From assembly GCF_014204915.1 (NCBI RefSeq), contig NZ_JACHMH010000001.1:6473501-6537500 (forward strand): DNA of 64,000 bases, read 5' to 3'. The notes under the pieces were generated by a model. It was not told where the DNA came from, searched no databases, and saw nothing but the letters and a program-made list of their open reading frames with translations. This DNA is from Crossiella cryophila. GTDB taxonomy: Bacteria; Actinomycetota; Actinomycetes; Mycobacteriales; Pseudonocardiaceae. This document shows positions 1 through 8,123 of this stretch, one piece after another (the stretch's first letter is position 1; each line of letters starts with the position of its first letter). The position numbers were made by a program, and so were the translations under genes.

Positions 1-1
1 G

Positions 2-700
2 GCGCCGGTCCGGCAGGTGGCCGACCCGTGGATCACCCTGGCCGCGATCGCCACCGCCACCGAATCCCTCCGCTTCGGCCCCATGGTCACCCCCCTCGCA
101 CGCCGCCGACCGGCCAAGGTGGCCAAGGAGACCGCGACCCTGGACCGGCTCGGCGGCGGCCGGCTCACCCTCGGCGTCGGGCTGGGCAGTGATCGTTTCG
201 CGGGCGAGCTGAGTGCGACCGGGGAGGAACTCGACGACCGGCGGCGCGGGCAGCTGCTGGACGAGTCGCTGGAGATCCTGGCCGCCGCCTGGTCCGGTGA
301 ACCGGTGCGCCACCGCAGCGAGCACTACACCGTCGACGGCATCCGGTTCCTGCCAAGGCCGGTGCAGCGGCCCGGGGTGCCGGTGTGGGCGGCCGGGCGG
401 CCCGGCAACGTCAAACCGTTGCGCCGCGCGGCCCGGCTGGACGGGTTTTTCCCGGTGAATCTGGAAAACCCGGACCAGCTCGCCGAGATCGTCACTACCA
501 TCACTGATCTTCGCCAGCACCAGCTGACCGGGTACGACATCGCCGTCCCGCTGCCGCCCGGCGCCGATCCGGCGCGCTACGCCGCGGCAGGCGCCACCTG
601 GTGGCTGGCGGAGTTCGAGCCGGAAACGGTGTCGCTGGACCGGGTGCGGGGCGTGCTCCGCGACGGGCCCGCCGACATCGCGATCGAGAGGAACCGGTGA
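2..700 (+). CDS. LLM-class flavin-dependent oxidoreductase (5' truncated by window edge)
   Basis: This is the C-terminal part of a luciferase-like monooxygenase fold protein that would use reduced F420 or FMN. The frame is open to the first base, so the true start lies upstream of the window. An internal GTG at 17 is in frame but sits inside conserved sequence (APVRQVADPWITLAAIA), so I do not take it as the start. Visible family signatures are the barrel segment with RLTLGVGLGS, the LDESLEILAAAW helix, HYTVDGIRFLPRPVQ and PVWAAGRPG. Its stop overlaps the GTG start of the following methyltransferase, so the two are probably co-translated. The substrate cannot be told from the sequence. Confidence 0.85.
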   Translation, partial: APVRQVADPWITLAAIATATESLRFGPMVTPLARRRPAKVAKETATLDRLGGGRLTLGVGLGSDRFAGELSATGEELDDRRRGQLLDESLEILAAAWSGEPVRHRSEHYTVDGIRFLPRPVQRPGVPVWAAGRPGNVKPLRRAARLDGFFPVNLENPDQLAEIVTTITDLRQHQLTGYDIAVPLPPGADPARYAAAGATWWLAEFEPETVSLDRVRGVLRDGPADIAIERNR

Positions 701-1476
701 CGCCGATGTCCACCCTGTTCGACTACGACGCGGAACTGCGGCGGCACAACGACATCCTGCGTGCCGCGGCCCGCGTGGGCGCCGGTGACCACGTGCTCGA
801 CGTCGGCTGCGGCACCGGCCAGGCCACCCGCGAGGCCGCCCGCGCCTCGGGCAGCGGGCGCGTGCTGGGCGTGGACATCTCCGCGCCGATGCTGGCACGG
901 GCCCGTCAGCTCAGCGCCGCCGAGGGACTGGCCAACGTCACCTTCGAGGAGGCGGACGCCCAGGTGCACGCCTTCCCGCCCGCGGGTTTCGACCTGTGCC
1001 TCAGCCGGTTCGGCACCATGTTCTTCGCCGACCCGGTGGCCGCGTTCAGCAACATCGGGCGTGCGCTGCGGCCGGGGGCGCGCCTGGTGCTGCTGGTCTG
1101 GCAGGGGCAGGACCGCAACGAGTGGGCCACCGCGATCCGCCAGACCATCACCGGCGAACCACCGGCCACCCCCACCGGTCGCAACGCGTTCACCCTCGCC
1201 GACCCGGCCGTCACCGAGGGCATCCTGACCGCCGCCGGATTCACCGAGATCGACTTCGCCGACGTACACGAACCGGTCTACTACGGCCCGGACAGCGCCA
1301 CCGCCTACGACGCCGTGCTCCACCAGCTCAAGTTCCAGGACGTCCTCGCCACCCTCGACCCGGTAGCAGCCGAGCGAGCCCGCGAACGCCTACGCGCCAC
1401 CCTCGACGCCCACACCACCCCCGAAGGCGTCCACTTCGACTCCCGCGCCTGGCTCATCAAAGCCCACCGCCCCTGA
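697..1476 (+). CDS. Class I SAM-dependent methyltransferase
   Basis: A 259-aa methyltransferase of the UbiE/Methyltransf_11 type. The SAM-binding motif I is HVLDVGCGTGQATREAA near residue 30, followed by the acidic end of beta2 (VLGVDIS) and motif II-like EEADAQVHAFPPAGFDLCLSRF. I chose the GTG at 697 because a GAGAGGA ribosome site lies a few bases before it and it overlaps the preceding oxidoreductase stop. An ATG at 706 is the alternative, with longer spacing. Coupling to the oxidoreductase suggests joint action on a small molecule, but the acceptor is unknown. The gene is followed by a repeat array and then converges on ligA. Confidence 0.85.
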   Translation: MTPMSTLFDYDAELRRHNDILRAAARVGAGDHVLDVGCGTGQATREAARASGSGRVLGVDISAPMLARARQLSAAEGLANVTFEEADAQVHAFPPAGFDLCLSRFGTMFFADPVAAFSNIGRALRPGARLVLLVWQGQDRNEWATAIRQTITGEPPATPTGRNAFTLADPAVTEGILTAAGFTEIDFADVHEPVYYGPDSATAYDAVLHQLKFQDVLATLDPVAAERARERLRATLDAHTTPEGVHFDSRAWLIKAHRP

Positions 1477-1494
1477 CCAACCACCCCCACCACC

Positions 1495-1680
1495 GTGTTG
1501 GCCGTTCTCGTACGGTGTGTTGGCCGAACTGGACGGTGTGTTGGCCGAACTGGACGGTGTGTTGGCCGTTGTGGACGGCGTCTTGGCCGTTGCGGACGGT
1601 GTCTTGGCCGAATGGGTGTACCAGTTCGGCCAACACTCGGTACGACAACGGCCAAGACTGGGTACGAGAACGGCCAACAC
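1495..1680. repeat. Array of nine ~21-bp repeats, six direct then three inverted
   Basis: Six forward units beginning GTGTTGGCC or GTCTTGGCC start at 1495, 1517, 1538, 1559, 1580 and 1601, a 21-22 bp period. Three units in the opposite orientation follow at 1618-1636, 1640-1658 and 1662-1680, reading GTAC..NNNCGGCCAACAC or ..CAAGAC. Consensus forward unit is GTGTTGGCCGNNNTNGNACG. The array fills the gap between two convergent genes (methyltransferase stop at 1476, ligA stop at 1690). The forward and inverted halves could fold into a long imperfect hairpin in RNA from either strand, so it may act as a bidirectional terminator. It could equally be a dispersed genomic repeat or a protein-binding array. 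Confidence 0.9.
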
Positions 1681-1689
1681 GCCGGATGA

Positions 1690-3696
1690 TTAGGCCACGC
1701 CTGCGGCGATTAGCTGGCGCCAGATCTCGCCCGCGTCGATGACCTCGACTTCGAGCTTCTCTGCCTTGGCGAGTTTGCTCGCGCCGACGTCCGCGCCGGT
1801 GATCAGCAGGTCGGTGCTGGCCGAGACGGAGGAGGCGATGGTGGCGCCTGCCTTCTCGCACAGGCGCTGGAAGGCCGGGCGGGGCACCTTCTCCCCGGAG
1901 CGCGGGTCGTTGATCGCGCCGGTGACCACCACGGTCAAACCCGCCAGCGGCGCGTCCGAGGCGACCACGGGTGGCAGGTCCTCCTCGCGCACGTCCAGGG
2001 AGACGCCCCACTCGCGCAGGCGGTCGATCTCCGGGCGTAGCCGGGTGAGGTGTTCGGTCAGCGAGGCGGCCACCTTCGGGCCGATGTCCTCCACCGCGAC
2101 CAGGCGTTCCTCGCCCGCGTCGGCGACCTCCTCCAGCGAGCCGAAACCGGCACGGCACAGACGGGTCGCGGTGCCCTCCGAGGCCATCGGGATGGCCAGG
2201 CCGATCAGGGCGCGGCGCAGGCCGACCCGGCGGCTGGTGGCGATGGACTCGATCATGCGGGCCGCGGAGACCTCGGCGATCCGGTCGAACTCCAGCAGGT
2301 GCGCCTCGGTGAGGGTGTAGAAGTCCGAGGGGTTCTCCAGCAGCCCGGCCTCGGCCAGGCGTTCGATCCACTTGGGACCGACCGCCTCGATGTCGGCAGC
2401 GGCGCGGGAGGCCCAGTGGATCAGGCGTCGGACGGTCTGGGCGGGGCAGGAGACGTTGGTGCAGAACAGTTCCCGGCTGTTGCCCTGTTCGGTGAGCGGT
2501 TCGGCGCAGGACGGGCAGGTGGTGGGCGGCACGATCTCGCGTTCCGCGCCGGTGCGCTTGGACTCGTCCAGCACCCCGGCCACGAACGGGATCACGTCCC
2601 CGGCGCGGCGCACCAGCACGGTGTCGCCGATCCGGATGCCGCGGGCCCGGATGACCTCCTGGTTGGCCAGCGTCGCCTTGGTGACCGTGGTGCCGCCGAC
2701 GAACACCGGTTCCAGGTGCGCCACCGGGGCGATCTTGCCGGTCTTGCCGACGTCCCAGACCACGTCGGCGAGCACGGTGGTCTTCTCCTCGGCGGCGAAC
2801 TTGAAGGCCAGCGCGCCACGCGGGGAGTTGGACCGGGTGCCCGCGGCGCCGTAGGCGTCCCGGTCGGCCAGCCGCAGCACCGCGCCGTCGAGGTCGTAGT
2901 CCAGGTCGTTGCGGCCCTGTTCGATCTCGGTGATCACCGCCTGGGCCTGCTCGGCGTCGGTGCACAGCCGCATGTCCGCAGCGGAGAGCCCCAGCTGGCG
3001 CAGGCCCTCGCCCAGGTCGGCGGCGGCACTGTCCTCATCGGAGGTGTCCAGGTCGAAGGCGAAGAAGCGCAGCCGCCGCTCGGCGACGGTGGCCGGATCC
3101 TTGGCGCGCAACGTGCCCGCGGCCGCGTTGCGCGGGTTGATCAGCGGCTTGTCCGGGTGCGCGATGTTGTAGGCGGCGAAGGTGGAACGCAGCATGACCG
3201 CCTCGCCGCGCACCTCGACCCGGCCGGGCGCGGCCACCCGCTCGGGCAAGCCGTCGACCAGGGCACGCACCAGCGGGGTCACGTCGTCGCCGGTGCTGCC
3301 GTCGCCGCGGGTGACCGCCCGCGCCAGTCGGCCTTCCTCGTAGACCAGCGCGAGGGAGAGTCCGTCCAGCTTGGGCATGACCGCCACCGGCTGGCCGGGG
3401 AAGCGGTCGAAGAAGGCCGCCACCTGCTCGGGTTTGGTGGCCTTCTCCAGGGAGAGCATCGGGCGGGAGTGCCGGACCGGGGCGTGCAGCACGGTGGGCG
3501 CGCCGACCTGGTCCAGGGGGTTCGGGTCGGGCGTCAGCTCCGGGTTGGCCTCGATCAAGGCACGCAGTTCGTCCTCGATCGCGTCGTACTCGGCGTCGGC
3601 CACCAGCGGTGAGCCGCGGTAGTAGGCGTCGCGCAGCGCGACGATCTGATCAGCGAGTTCCCGGATGCGTTCCCCAGCGTTCACGCCGTTCAACAT
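1690..3696 (-). CDS. ligA: NAD-dependent DNA ligase LigA
   Basis: A 668-aa ligase that seals nicks in DNA using NAD+. The adenylation motif MPKLDG places the nucleophilic lysine at about residue 109 (E. coli uses K115). The N-terminal NAD-binding Ia region (DAYYRGSPLVADAEYDAIEDEL), the OB-fold region (GDTVLVRRAGDVIPFV), a four-cysteine zinc finger (CPSC...CTNVSC, about residues 394-417), a helix-hairpin-helix region and a C-terminal BRCT domain (from about 585) are in the expected order. The start is the ATG giving MLNGVNAGERIREL; longer upstream in-frame sequence is antisense to the next gene. The BRCT loop (GAINDPRSGEKVP) and some core motifs differ from typical actinobacterial LigA, so it may be a paralogue of the housekeeping enzyme. 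Confidence 0.93.
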   Translation of the reverse strand: MLNGVNAGERIRELADQIVALRDAYYRGSPLVADAEYDAIEDELRALIEANPELTPDPNPLDQVGAPTVLHAPVRHSRPMLSLEKATKPEQVAAFFDRFPGQPVAVMPKLDGLSLALVYEEGRLARAVTRGDGSTGDDVTPLVRALVDGLPERVAAPGRVEVRGEAVMLRSTFAAYNIAHPDKPLINPRNAAAGTLRAKDPATVAERRLRFFAFDLDTSDEDSAAADLGEGLRQLGLSAADMRLCTDAEQAQAVITEIEQGRNDLDYDLDGAVLRLADRDAYGAAGTRSNSPRGALAFKFAAEEKTTVLADVVWDVGKTGKIAPVAHLEPVFVGGTTVTKATLANQEVIRARGIRIGDTVLVRRAGDVIPFVAGVLDESKRTGAEREIVPPTTCPSCAEPLTEQGNSRELFCTNVSCPAQTVRRLIHWASRAAADIEAVGPKWIERLAEAGLLENPSDFYTLTEAHLLEFDRIAEVSAARMIESIATSRRVGLRRALIGLAIPMASEGTATRLCRAGFGSLEEVADAGEERLVAVEDIGPKVAASLTEHLTRLRPEIDRLREWGVSLDVREEDLPPVVASDAPLAGLTVVVTGAINDPRSGEKVPRPAFQRLCEKAGATIASSVSASTDLLITGADVGASKLAKAEKLEVEVIDAGEIWRQLIAAGVA

Positions 3697-3772
3697 AGTG
3701 CCGCCCACCGACAGTCCACGGCGGACGCGCTGCTGAGAGCCACCACAGCTTCGATGCGGGAAGATCGGAGGC

Positions 3773-4867
3773 ATGATCCGATACCTGCTCGGCGCGCTGG
3801 CCGCGGCCCTGGTGTGGGTGCTGCGCGAACTGCCTGCCCAGTTCGGCGGCCGGGCGGCCGGGGACCGCGTCACCAGGTCCCCGCAGTACCGCGACGGCGC
3901 CTTCCACAACCGCGCCCGCACCCTGGCCGCACCCAAGGGCCGGGCCAAGATCCTGCGCGAGCTGGTCCTGGGCAAGCAGCAGCGCAAACCGGCCGGTCCG
4001 GTGCCGCTGGTCGAGCCGCAGTCGCCGACCGGGCAGGGCGTGCACCTGACTTGGTACGGGCACTCCAGCGCGCTGGTCGAGCTGGACGGCGGGCTGATCC
4101 TGCTCGACCCGGTGTGGGGTGAGCGGGTCTCGCCGCTGCCCTTCGGCGGACCGCGCCGACTGCACCGGCCGCCGGTGGAGGTGGAGGCGTTGCCGCAGGT
4201 GGACGCCGTGATCATCTCGCACGACCACTACGACCACCTGGACCTGGCCACCGTACGGGCACTGGTGCGCACCCAGACCGCGCCGTTCGTGGTGCCGCTG
4301 GGTGTGGGCGCGCATCTGCGCCGCTGGCGGGTGCCCGCGGACCGGATCATCGAGCTGGACTGGTCGGAGTCGGTCACCGCGGGCGGGGTGCGGATCATCG
4401 CCACCCCGGCCCAGCACTTCTCCGGGCGGGCGCTCAAGCGGGACGACACGCTGTGGGCCTCCTACGCGCTGATCGGCCCCGAGCACCGCGTCTTCTACAC
4501 CGGCGACACCGGCTACTTCCCCGGCTTCGCCGAGATCGGCGCCCAGCACGGCCCCTTCGACGCCACCCTGGTGCAGATCGGCGCCTATGTGGACACCTGG
4601 CCGGACATCCACATGACCCCGGAGGAAGGCGTGACCGCGCACCAGGACCTGCGCGGCGGCCTGCTCGTCCCGGTGCACTGGGCGACCTTCACCCTGGGCG
4701 TGCAGGACTGGTCCGAGCCGGTGGACCGGCTGTGGGCGGAGGCCAAGGCGCGCGAGGTCGCGGTGGCCATCCCGCGGCCGGGCGAGCGGGTGGACGTGGC
4801 CGCGCCGACGCCGGTGGTGCCCTGGTGGCAGCTGCTCGAACCCGGTCAGACCGAGTCGACCAGGTGA
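3773..4867 (+). CDS. Metallo-beta-lactamase-fold hydrolase (NAPE-PLD/UlaG-like)
   Basis: A 364-aa protein of the lactamase_B_2 group, which includes NAPE-hydrolysing phospholipase D. The zinc-binding motif SHDHYDHLD is at about residues 148-156, with later metal ligands in YTGDTGYFPGF, the HMTPEEGV segment and PVHWATF, all typical of this group. The first about 15 residues (MIRYLLGALAAALVWVL) are hydrophobic and may be a signal anchor. A GGAG sequence precedes the ATG closely. It is divergent from ligA with 76 bases between them and its 3' end overlaps the next gene, on the opposite strand, by 22 bases. The substrate is probably a lipid or phosphodiester, by family only. Confidence 0.85.
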   Translation: MIRYLLGALAAALVWVLRELPAQFGGRAAGDRVTRSPQYRDGAFHNRARTLAAPKGRAKILRELVLGKQQRKPAGPVPLVEPQSPTGQGVHLTWYGHSSALVELDGGLILLDPVWGERVSPLPFGGPRRLHRPPVEVEALPQVDAVIISHDHYDHLDLATVRALVRTQTAPFVVPLGVGAHLRRWRVPADRIIELDWSESVTAGGVRIIATPAQHFSGRALKRDDTLWASYALIGPEHRVFYTGDTGYFPGFAEIGAQHGPFDATLVQIGAYVDTWPDIHMTPEEGVTAHQDLRGGLLVPVHWATFTLGVQDWSEPVDRLWAEAKAREVAVAIPRPGERVDVAAPTPVVPWWQLLEPGQTESTR

Positions 4868-5304
4868 TGTGAGGGGCCGTAGCTGATCCGCCAGCTCGCG
4901 CAGTAACCCAGCCTGCCGTCGGCCACACAGCGGATGGCGACGTAGATCCAGTGCACGTCCGCAGTCGGGGTGTCATCACGGAAGGTGAACCCGACCGCGG
5001 TCTCGAAGTTGTCCTCGCCGCAGGTGCACTCGACGAAGTAACGCGCCTCGGCTTCTTCATCGAGGGTCGGCCAATTCTCGGCCGAGTCGAGCATGGGCAC
5101 GGTGCGGTCACAGCCCGCGCAGGTGCGGCGCACGCAGGTACCGGACTCGTCGGTCTCCAGCACGAAGACCTGACCGGCGCAGTCCGCGCAGCGGGCCGCG
5201 ACCACCCGGTGCGGGCCGAATTCGGGCGGGTCGGCGGCGAAGTAGGCGAGCAGGTCGGCGAGGTCGTCCCCGACCCAGCTGTCGTCGATCTCCCTGAGCG
5301 TCAC
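4846..5304 (-). CDS. Cys-rich hypothetical protein, possible zinc ribbon
   Basis: A 152-aa protein I do not recognise. It has an acidic N-terminus, then C-x2-C pairs in RCADCAGQVF and RTCAGCDRTV, and a further CTCG in YFVECTCGEDNF, which together could bind one zinc ion. The C-terminal half (FETAVGFTFRDDTPTADVHWIYVAIRC) looks like beta sheet. The start chosen is the GTG giving VTLREIDDSW; no strong ribosome site is visible. It overlaps the end of the convergent hydrolase gene and faces away from the kinase gene that starts 42 bases upstream. Function unknown. Confidence 0.65.
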   Translation of the reverse strand: MTLREIDDSWVGDDLADLLAYFAADPPEFGPHRVVAARCADCAGQVFVLETDESGTCVRRTCAGCDRTVPMLDSAENWPTLDEEAEARYFVECTCGEDNFETAVGFTFRDDTPTADVHWIYVAIRCVADGRLGYCASWRISYGPSHHLVDSV

Positions 5305-5346
5305 CGCGGCAGAGTATTGGGTTGCCCCGACAGGGACGATCAGATC

Positions 5347-6330
5347 ATGACCAATTTCTTGACCCGACAGGACATCGCCCACCGCACCGCAGCCGCGGTG
5401 GACGCGGCGGTCGGGGCCGGGCGGGATCTTGGTCTCACCGTCACCGAGGCCAGGGTGCTGCACGAGGTGTTCTCCGTCGTGGTCCACCTCGCCCCCGCGC
5501 CGGTGGTGGCCCGGATTCCGGTGGTGCTGCCGGAATCGGCGGGCCTGGACGCGCTGGCACACCGCCAGCGGGCGGAGCTGGACGTGACCCGGTGGCTGGC
5601 CGACAAGGGTGTCCCGGTGCTCTCGCCCAGCCCGCTGGTACCGCGGAACCCCGTGCGGCGCAACGGATTCTCCATGACCTTCTGGCAGTTCGTCGCCGAG
5701 GACCGGGGCCGGGAACCCGACTACGCGGCCAACGCCGAGAGCACCGCCACCCTGCACGCCGCGCTGCGCGACTACCCGGGTCCGCTGTCGTTCCTGTCCT
5801 CGGCCGAGCCGGAGTTCATCGCCGAAGGCCTTGCGCTGCTGGGCGATCGGCCCGATCTGCTCGCTCCGGCCGACCTGGACCGGGCCCGCCGCGAGTGGCG
5901 GGTCCTGGAGCCGCTGGTGCGCTCGCGGGCGGCCTTCGAGCAGGCGTTCCCCGGGATCGACCTGCAGCCCATCCACGGCGATTCCCCGCCCGCCAACATC
6001 TTCGCCGGGGTGGACGGCGACCGCTACGCCGACTTCGAGCTGGTCACCCTTGGCCCGGTCGAATGGGACCTGGCCGCACTCGGACCCGATCTGGAAACCG
6101 CCTACAACCGCGGCGCCCAGCGCGAGGGCCTGCGCCCGCTGGATGAGGACGTCTTGAAGTTCGTCAACGCCGTGGGCATGTTGCGGGCCATCGCTTTCCT
6201 CGCACTCGCACCGCGACTGCCCGCGATCGTGGACTACGTGACGCCGACCCTCGAACCCTGGCGCGGCACACCGTTCGCCGGCGGCCTCACCCTCGGAAAC
6301 CCGGTTGGCCGCCCGCACAGCTCGGGCTAA
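5347..6330 (+). CDS. Aminoglycoside phosphotransferase (APH)-family kinase
   Basis: A 327-aa protein with the APH/choline-kinase fold. The catalytic loop is PIHGDSPPANIFAG (Brenner-type HGDxxxxN, around residue 210) and the metal-binding segment is DFELVTLGPVEWDLA, with DFE where many members have DFD or DFE. The N-terminal lobe contains the beta strands ending VVVHLAPAPVVARIP. The ATG at 5347 is chosen because the sequence upstream is antisense to the Cys-rich gene. Such genes in actinomycetes phosphorylate small molecules and are often over-annotated as resistance genes; no substrate can be named. It ends just before the ABC-F leader promoter. Confidence 0.82.
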   Translation: MTNFLTRQDIAHRTAAAVDAAVGAGRDLGLTVTEARVLHEVFSVVVHLAPAPVVARIPVVLPESAGLDALAHRQRAELDVTRWLADKGVPVLSPSPLVPRNPVRRNGFSMTFWQFVAEDRGREPDYAANAESTATLHAALRDYPGPLSFLSSAEPEFIAEGLALLGDRPDLLAPADLDRARREWRVLEPLVRSRAAFEQAFPGIDLQPIHGDSPPANIFAGVDGDRYADFELVTLGPVEWDLAALGPDLETAYNRGAQREGLRPLDEDVLKFVNAVGMLRAIAFLALAPRLPAIVDYVTPTLEPWRGTPFAGGLTLGNPVGRPHSSG

Positions 6331-6333
6331 CCT
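6305..6333 (+). promoter_or_regulatory. Promoter for the ABC-F leader and gene
   Basis: A TTGGCC hexamer at 6305-6310 and TAACCT at 6328-6333 are separated by 17 bp, matching the sigma-A-type spacing and the TAnnnT -10 pattern of actinobacteria. The transcription start would fall at about 6340-6341, exactly at the ATG of the 20-codon leader ORF, so the leader would be translated from a leaderless transcript. It overlaps the end of the upstream kinase gene. Inference from sequence only. Confidence 0.5.
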
Positions 6334-6340
6334 CGCAGCC

Positions 6341-6403
6341 ATGTGCACCAGTACCGGCTACGCCGCGATCAGCACGGCGATGCCGCCCCGCATCGCCGCC
6401 TGA
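6341..6403 (+). CDS. 20-aa leader peptide upstream of ABC-F gene
   Basis: A short ORF beginning MCTSTGYAAIS and ending PPRIAA sits 102 bases ahead of the ABC-F start. Its stop codon lies in the loop of a perfect 7-bp hairpin (CGCCGCC/GGCGGCG, 6394-6400 with 6405-6411), and a second GC-rich hairpin follows at about 6431-6460 before the ABC-F ribosome site. Antibiotic-resistance ABC-F genes in Gram-positive bacteria are commonly controlled by ribosome stalling on such a leader, which refolds the RNA. The arrangement suggests attenuation here too. No ribosome site is seen, fitting a leaderless start. Confidence 0.6.
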   Translation: MCTSTGYAAISTAMPPRIAA

Positions 6404-6505
6404 CGGCGGCGCACCGAGCACTCACTCCCTGCCCGCCGTTCCGGCCATCGCCGGGCGGCGCCACTTCGTGCTGCCCGGCTCCCCCGAGAGCTGCGGAGCA
6501 TTCAC

Positions 6506-8074
6506 TTGTCCATCTCGCCACATCTGCGCGCCACCGATATCTCGGTCACCCTGGGCGGTCGCGCGCTGCTCACCGACGTCTCCGTCACCGTCTCCGCCCG
6601 ATCCCGCCTGGCCATCGTCGGCGAGAACGGGCGCGGCAAGACCACCCTGCTGCACGTGCTCGCCGGACTGCGTGTCCCGGACCGGGGTTCGGTGCACCGC
6701 GCGGGCAGTTTCGGCCTGTCCCGGCAGGCGTTGCCGGCCGGTCCGGGTGAGACGGTCGGCTCGCTGACCGACGAGGCCCTGCACGCCGCCCGCACCGCGT
6801 TGCGCGAACTGGACGCGGCCACCGACGGCCTCACCAGGGGTCTCGCCGAGGCCGAGGCGCAGTACGCCCGCGCCCTGGAAACGGCCACCCGCCTTGATGC
6901 CTGGGATGCCGAGCGCCGCCTGGACATCGCCCTGGCCGGGCTCGACGCCTGTCCCGATCGGGAACGCGAACTGCGCACCCTCTCCGTCGGGCAGCGCTAC
7001 CGGGTCCGGCTGGCCTGCCTGCTCAGCGCCGGGCACGACCTGCTGTTGCTGGACGAGCCCAGCAACCACCTCGACGCCGGTGGCCTGGCCTTCCTGGCCG
7101 AGCGGCTGCGGACGCACCGGGGCGGGCTGGCCCTGGTCAGCCACGACCGCACCCTGCTGCGCGAGGTGGCGCGGGAGTTCCTCGACCTGGACCCCACCCA
7201 GGACGGCAGGCCACGCCGGTACGCCGGCGGTTATCAGGCCTGGGTGGAGGGCAGGCGACGGGACCGGGCGCGGTGGGTGCAGGAGTACGAGGAGCAGCAG
7301 GCCGAACAGCGTGGCCTGGCCACCGCACTTGATCAGGCCCGATCCCGGCTGAGCACCGGGTGGCGGCCGGACAAGGGCACCGGCAAGCACCAGCGGCAGT
7401 CCCGCGCGCCGGGCGTCGTGCAGGCGCTCAACCGCGCGCAGGAGGCACTGGCCGAGCACCGGGTCACCGTGCCCGAACCGCCACTTGCCCTGCGCTGGCC
7501 CGAATCCGGCACCCGCACCGGCGCGGGGCTGGTCCGGGTGGACGGGGTGCGGGTGGCAGGCCGGCTCGACCAGCCGGTCACGCACACCCTGGATGGTGGC
7601 GACCGGCTGCTGGTCACCGGCGGCAACGGCACCGGCAAGTCCACCCTGCTCGGTGTGCTCGCCGGGGTGCTCGCCCCGAGCGACGGCCAGGTGCGGCGGC
7701 TGCCGGGCGCGCGGATCGAGCTGATCGCGCAGGAGGTGCCGGACTGGCCGGGTGAACTGACCGCCTGGCAACTGTTCGAGCGGCAGGCGCTACCCGGTTC
7801 GCCGACCTCCTCCGGACTGCTGGACCGGGAGGCCGCGCGCACCCCGGTGGCCCGGCTTTCCCTTGGCCAGCAACGGCGACTGGACCTGGCGCTGCGGCTG
7901 GCCGCCCGCCCGGATCTGGTGATCTTCGACGAGCCGACCAACCACCTCTCCCCCGCACTCGTCGACGAACTCACCGCGGCGATGGCCGAGACCAGCGCAG
8001 CGGTGGTGGTGGCCACCCACGACCGCGGGCTGCTGGCCGAACTCGCGCACTGGCCCCGGCTGGCACTGGGCTGA
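6506..8074 (+). CDS. ABC-F ATPase, probable antibiotic-resistance ribosome-protection protein
   Basis: A 522-aa protein with two nucleotide-binding domains and no membrane segments. Domain 1 has Walker [10 protein letters not shown] (about residue 39), signature LSVGQRYR and Walker [13 protein letters not shown]. Domain 2 has Walker [10 protein letters not shown] (about residue 372), signature LSLGQQRR and Walker [13 protein letters not shown]. The linker is basic and helical ([15 protein letters not shown]). ABC-F proteins of this kind dislodge drugs from the ribosomal peptidyl-transferase centre or exit tunnel. The start is the TTG at 6506 with a GGAG site seven bases before it. A leader ORF and hairpins precede it, supporting drug-inducible expression. 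It could be self-resistance or intrinsic resistance. Confidence 0.9.
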   Translation: MSISPHLRATDISVTLGGRALLTDVSVTVSARSRLAIVGENGRGKTTLLHVLAGLRVPDRGSVHRAGSFGLSRQALPAGPGETVGSLTDEALHAARTALRELDAATDGLTRGLAEAEAQYARALETATRLDAWDAERRLDIALAGLDACPDRERELRTLSVGQRYRVRLACLLSAGHDLLLLDEPSNHLDAGGLAFLAERLRTHRGGLALVSHDRTLLREVAREFLDLDPTQDGRPRRYAGGYQAWVEGRRRDRARWVQEYEEQQAEQRGLATALDQARSRLSTGWRPDKGTGKHQRQSRAPGVVQALNRAQEALAEHRVTVPEPPLALRWPESGTRTGAGLVRVDGVRVAGRLDQPVTHTLDGGDRLLVTGGNGTGKSTLLGVLAGVLAPSDGQVRRLPGARIELIAQEVPDWPGELTAWQLFERQALPGSPTSSGLLDREAARTPVARLSLGQQRRLDLALRLAARPDLVIFDEPTNHLSPALVDELTAAMAETSAAVVVATHDRGLLAELAHWPRLALG

Positions 8075-8095
8075 GCACGGCATTGGGCTGAGCAC

Positions 8096-8123
8096 GGCAG
8101 GGCCCGGTCCGCCGGGCCCTGCC
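8096..8123. terminator. Bidirectional terminator hairpin
   Basis: A perfect 12-bp stem (GGCAGGGCCCGG, 8096-8107, with its complement at 8112-8123) and a 4-base loop lies between the convergent ABC-F and TetR genes and touches the TetR stop codon. There is no T tract, as is usual in high-GC actinomycetes. Confidence 0.75.

Noticed and set aside
1495-1680. CRISPR array
   Set aside because: Units are contiguous with no distinct spacers, change orientation, and no cas gene is near.
1390-1690. ORFs running through the 21-bp repeat array on both strands
   Set aside because: A 21-base period keeps any frame open, so these ORFs follow from the repeat and are not evidence of a gene.
8067-8099. Tandem 16-bp duplication TGGGCTGAGCACGGCA at the ABC-F stop
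   Set aside because: Real but short; it only duplicates the sequence around the stop codon and has no visible effect on the protein or terminator.
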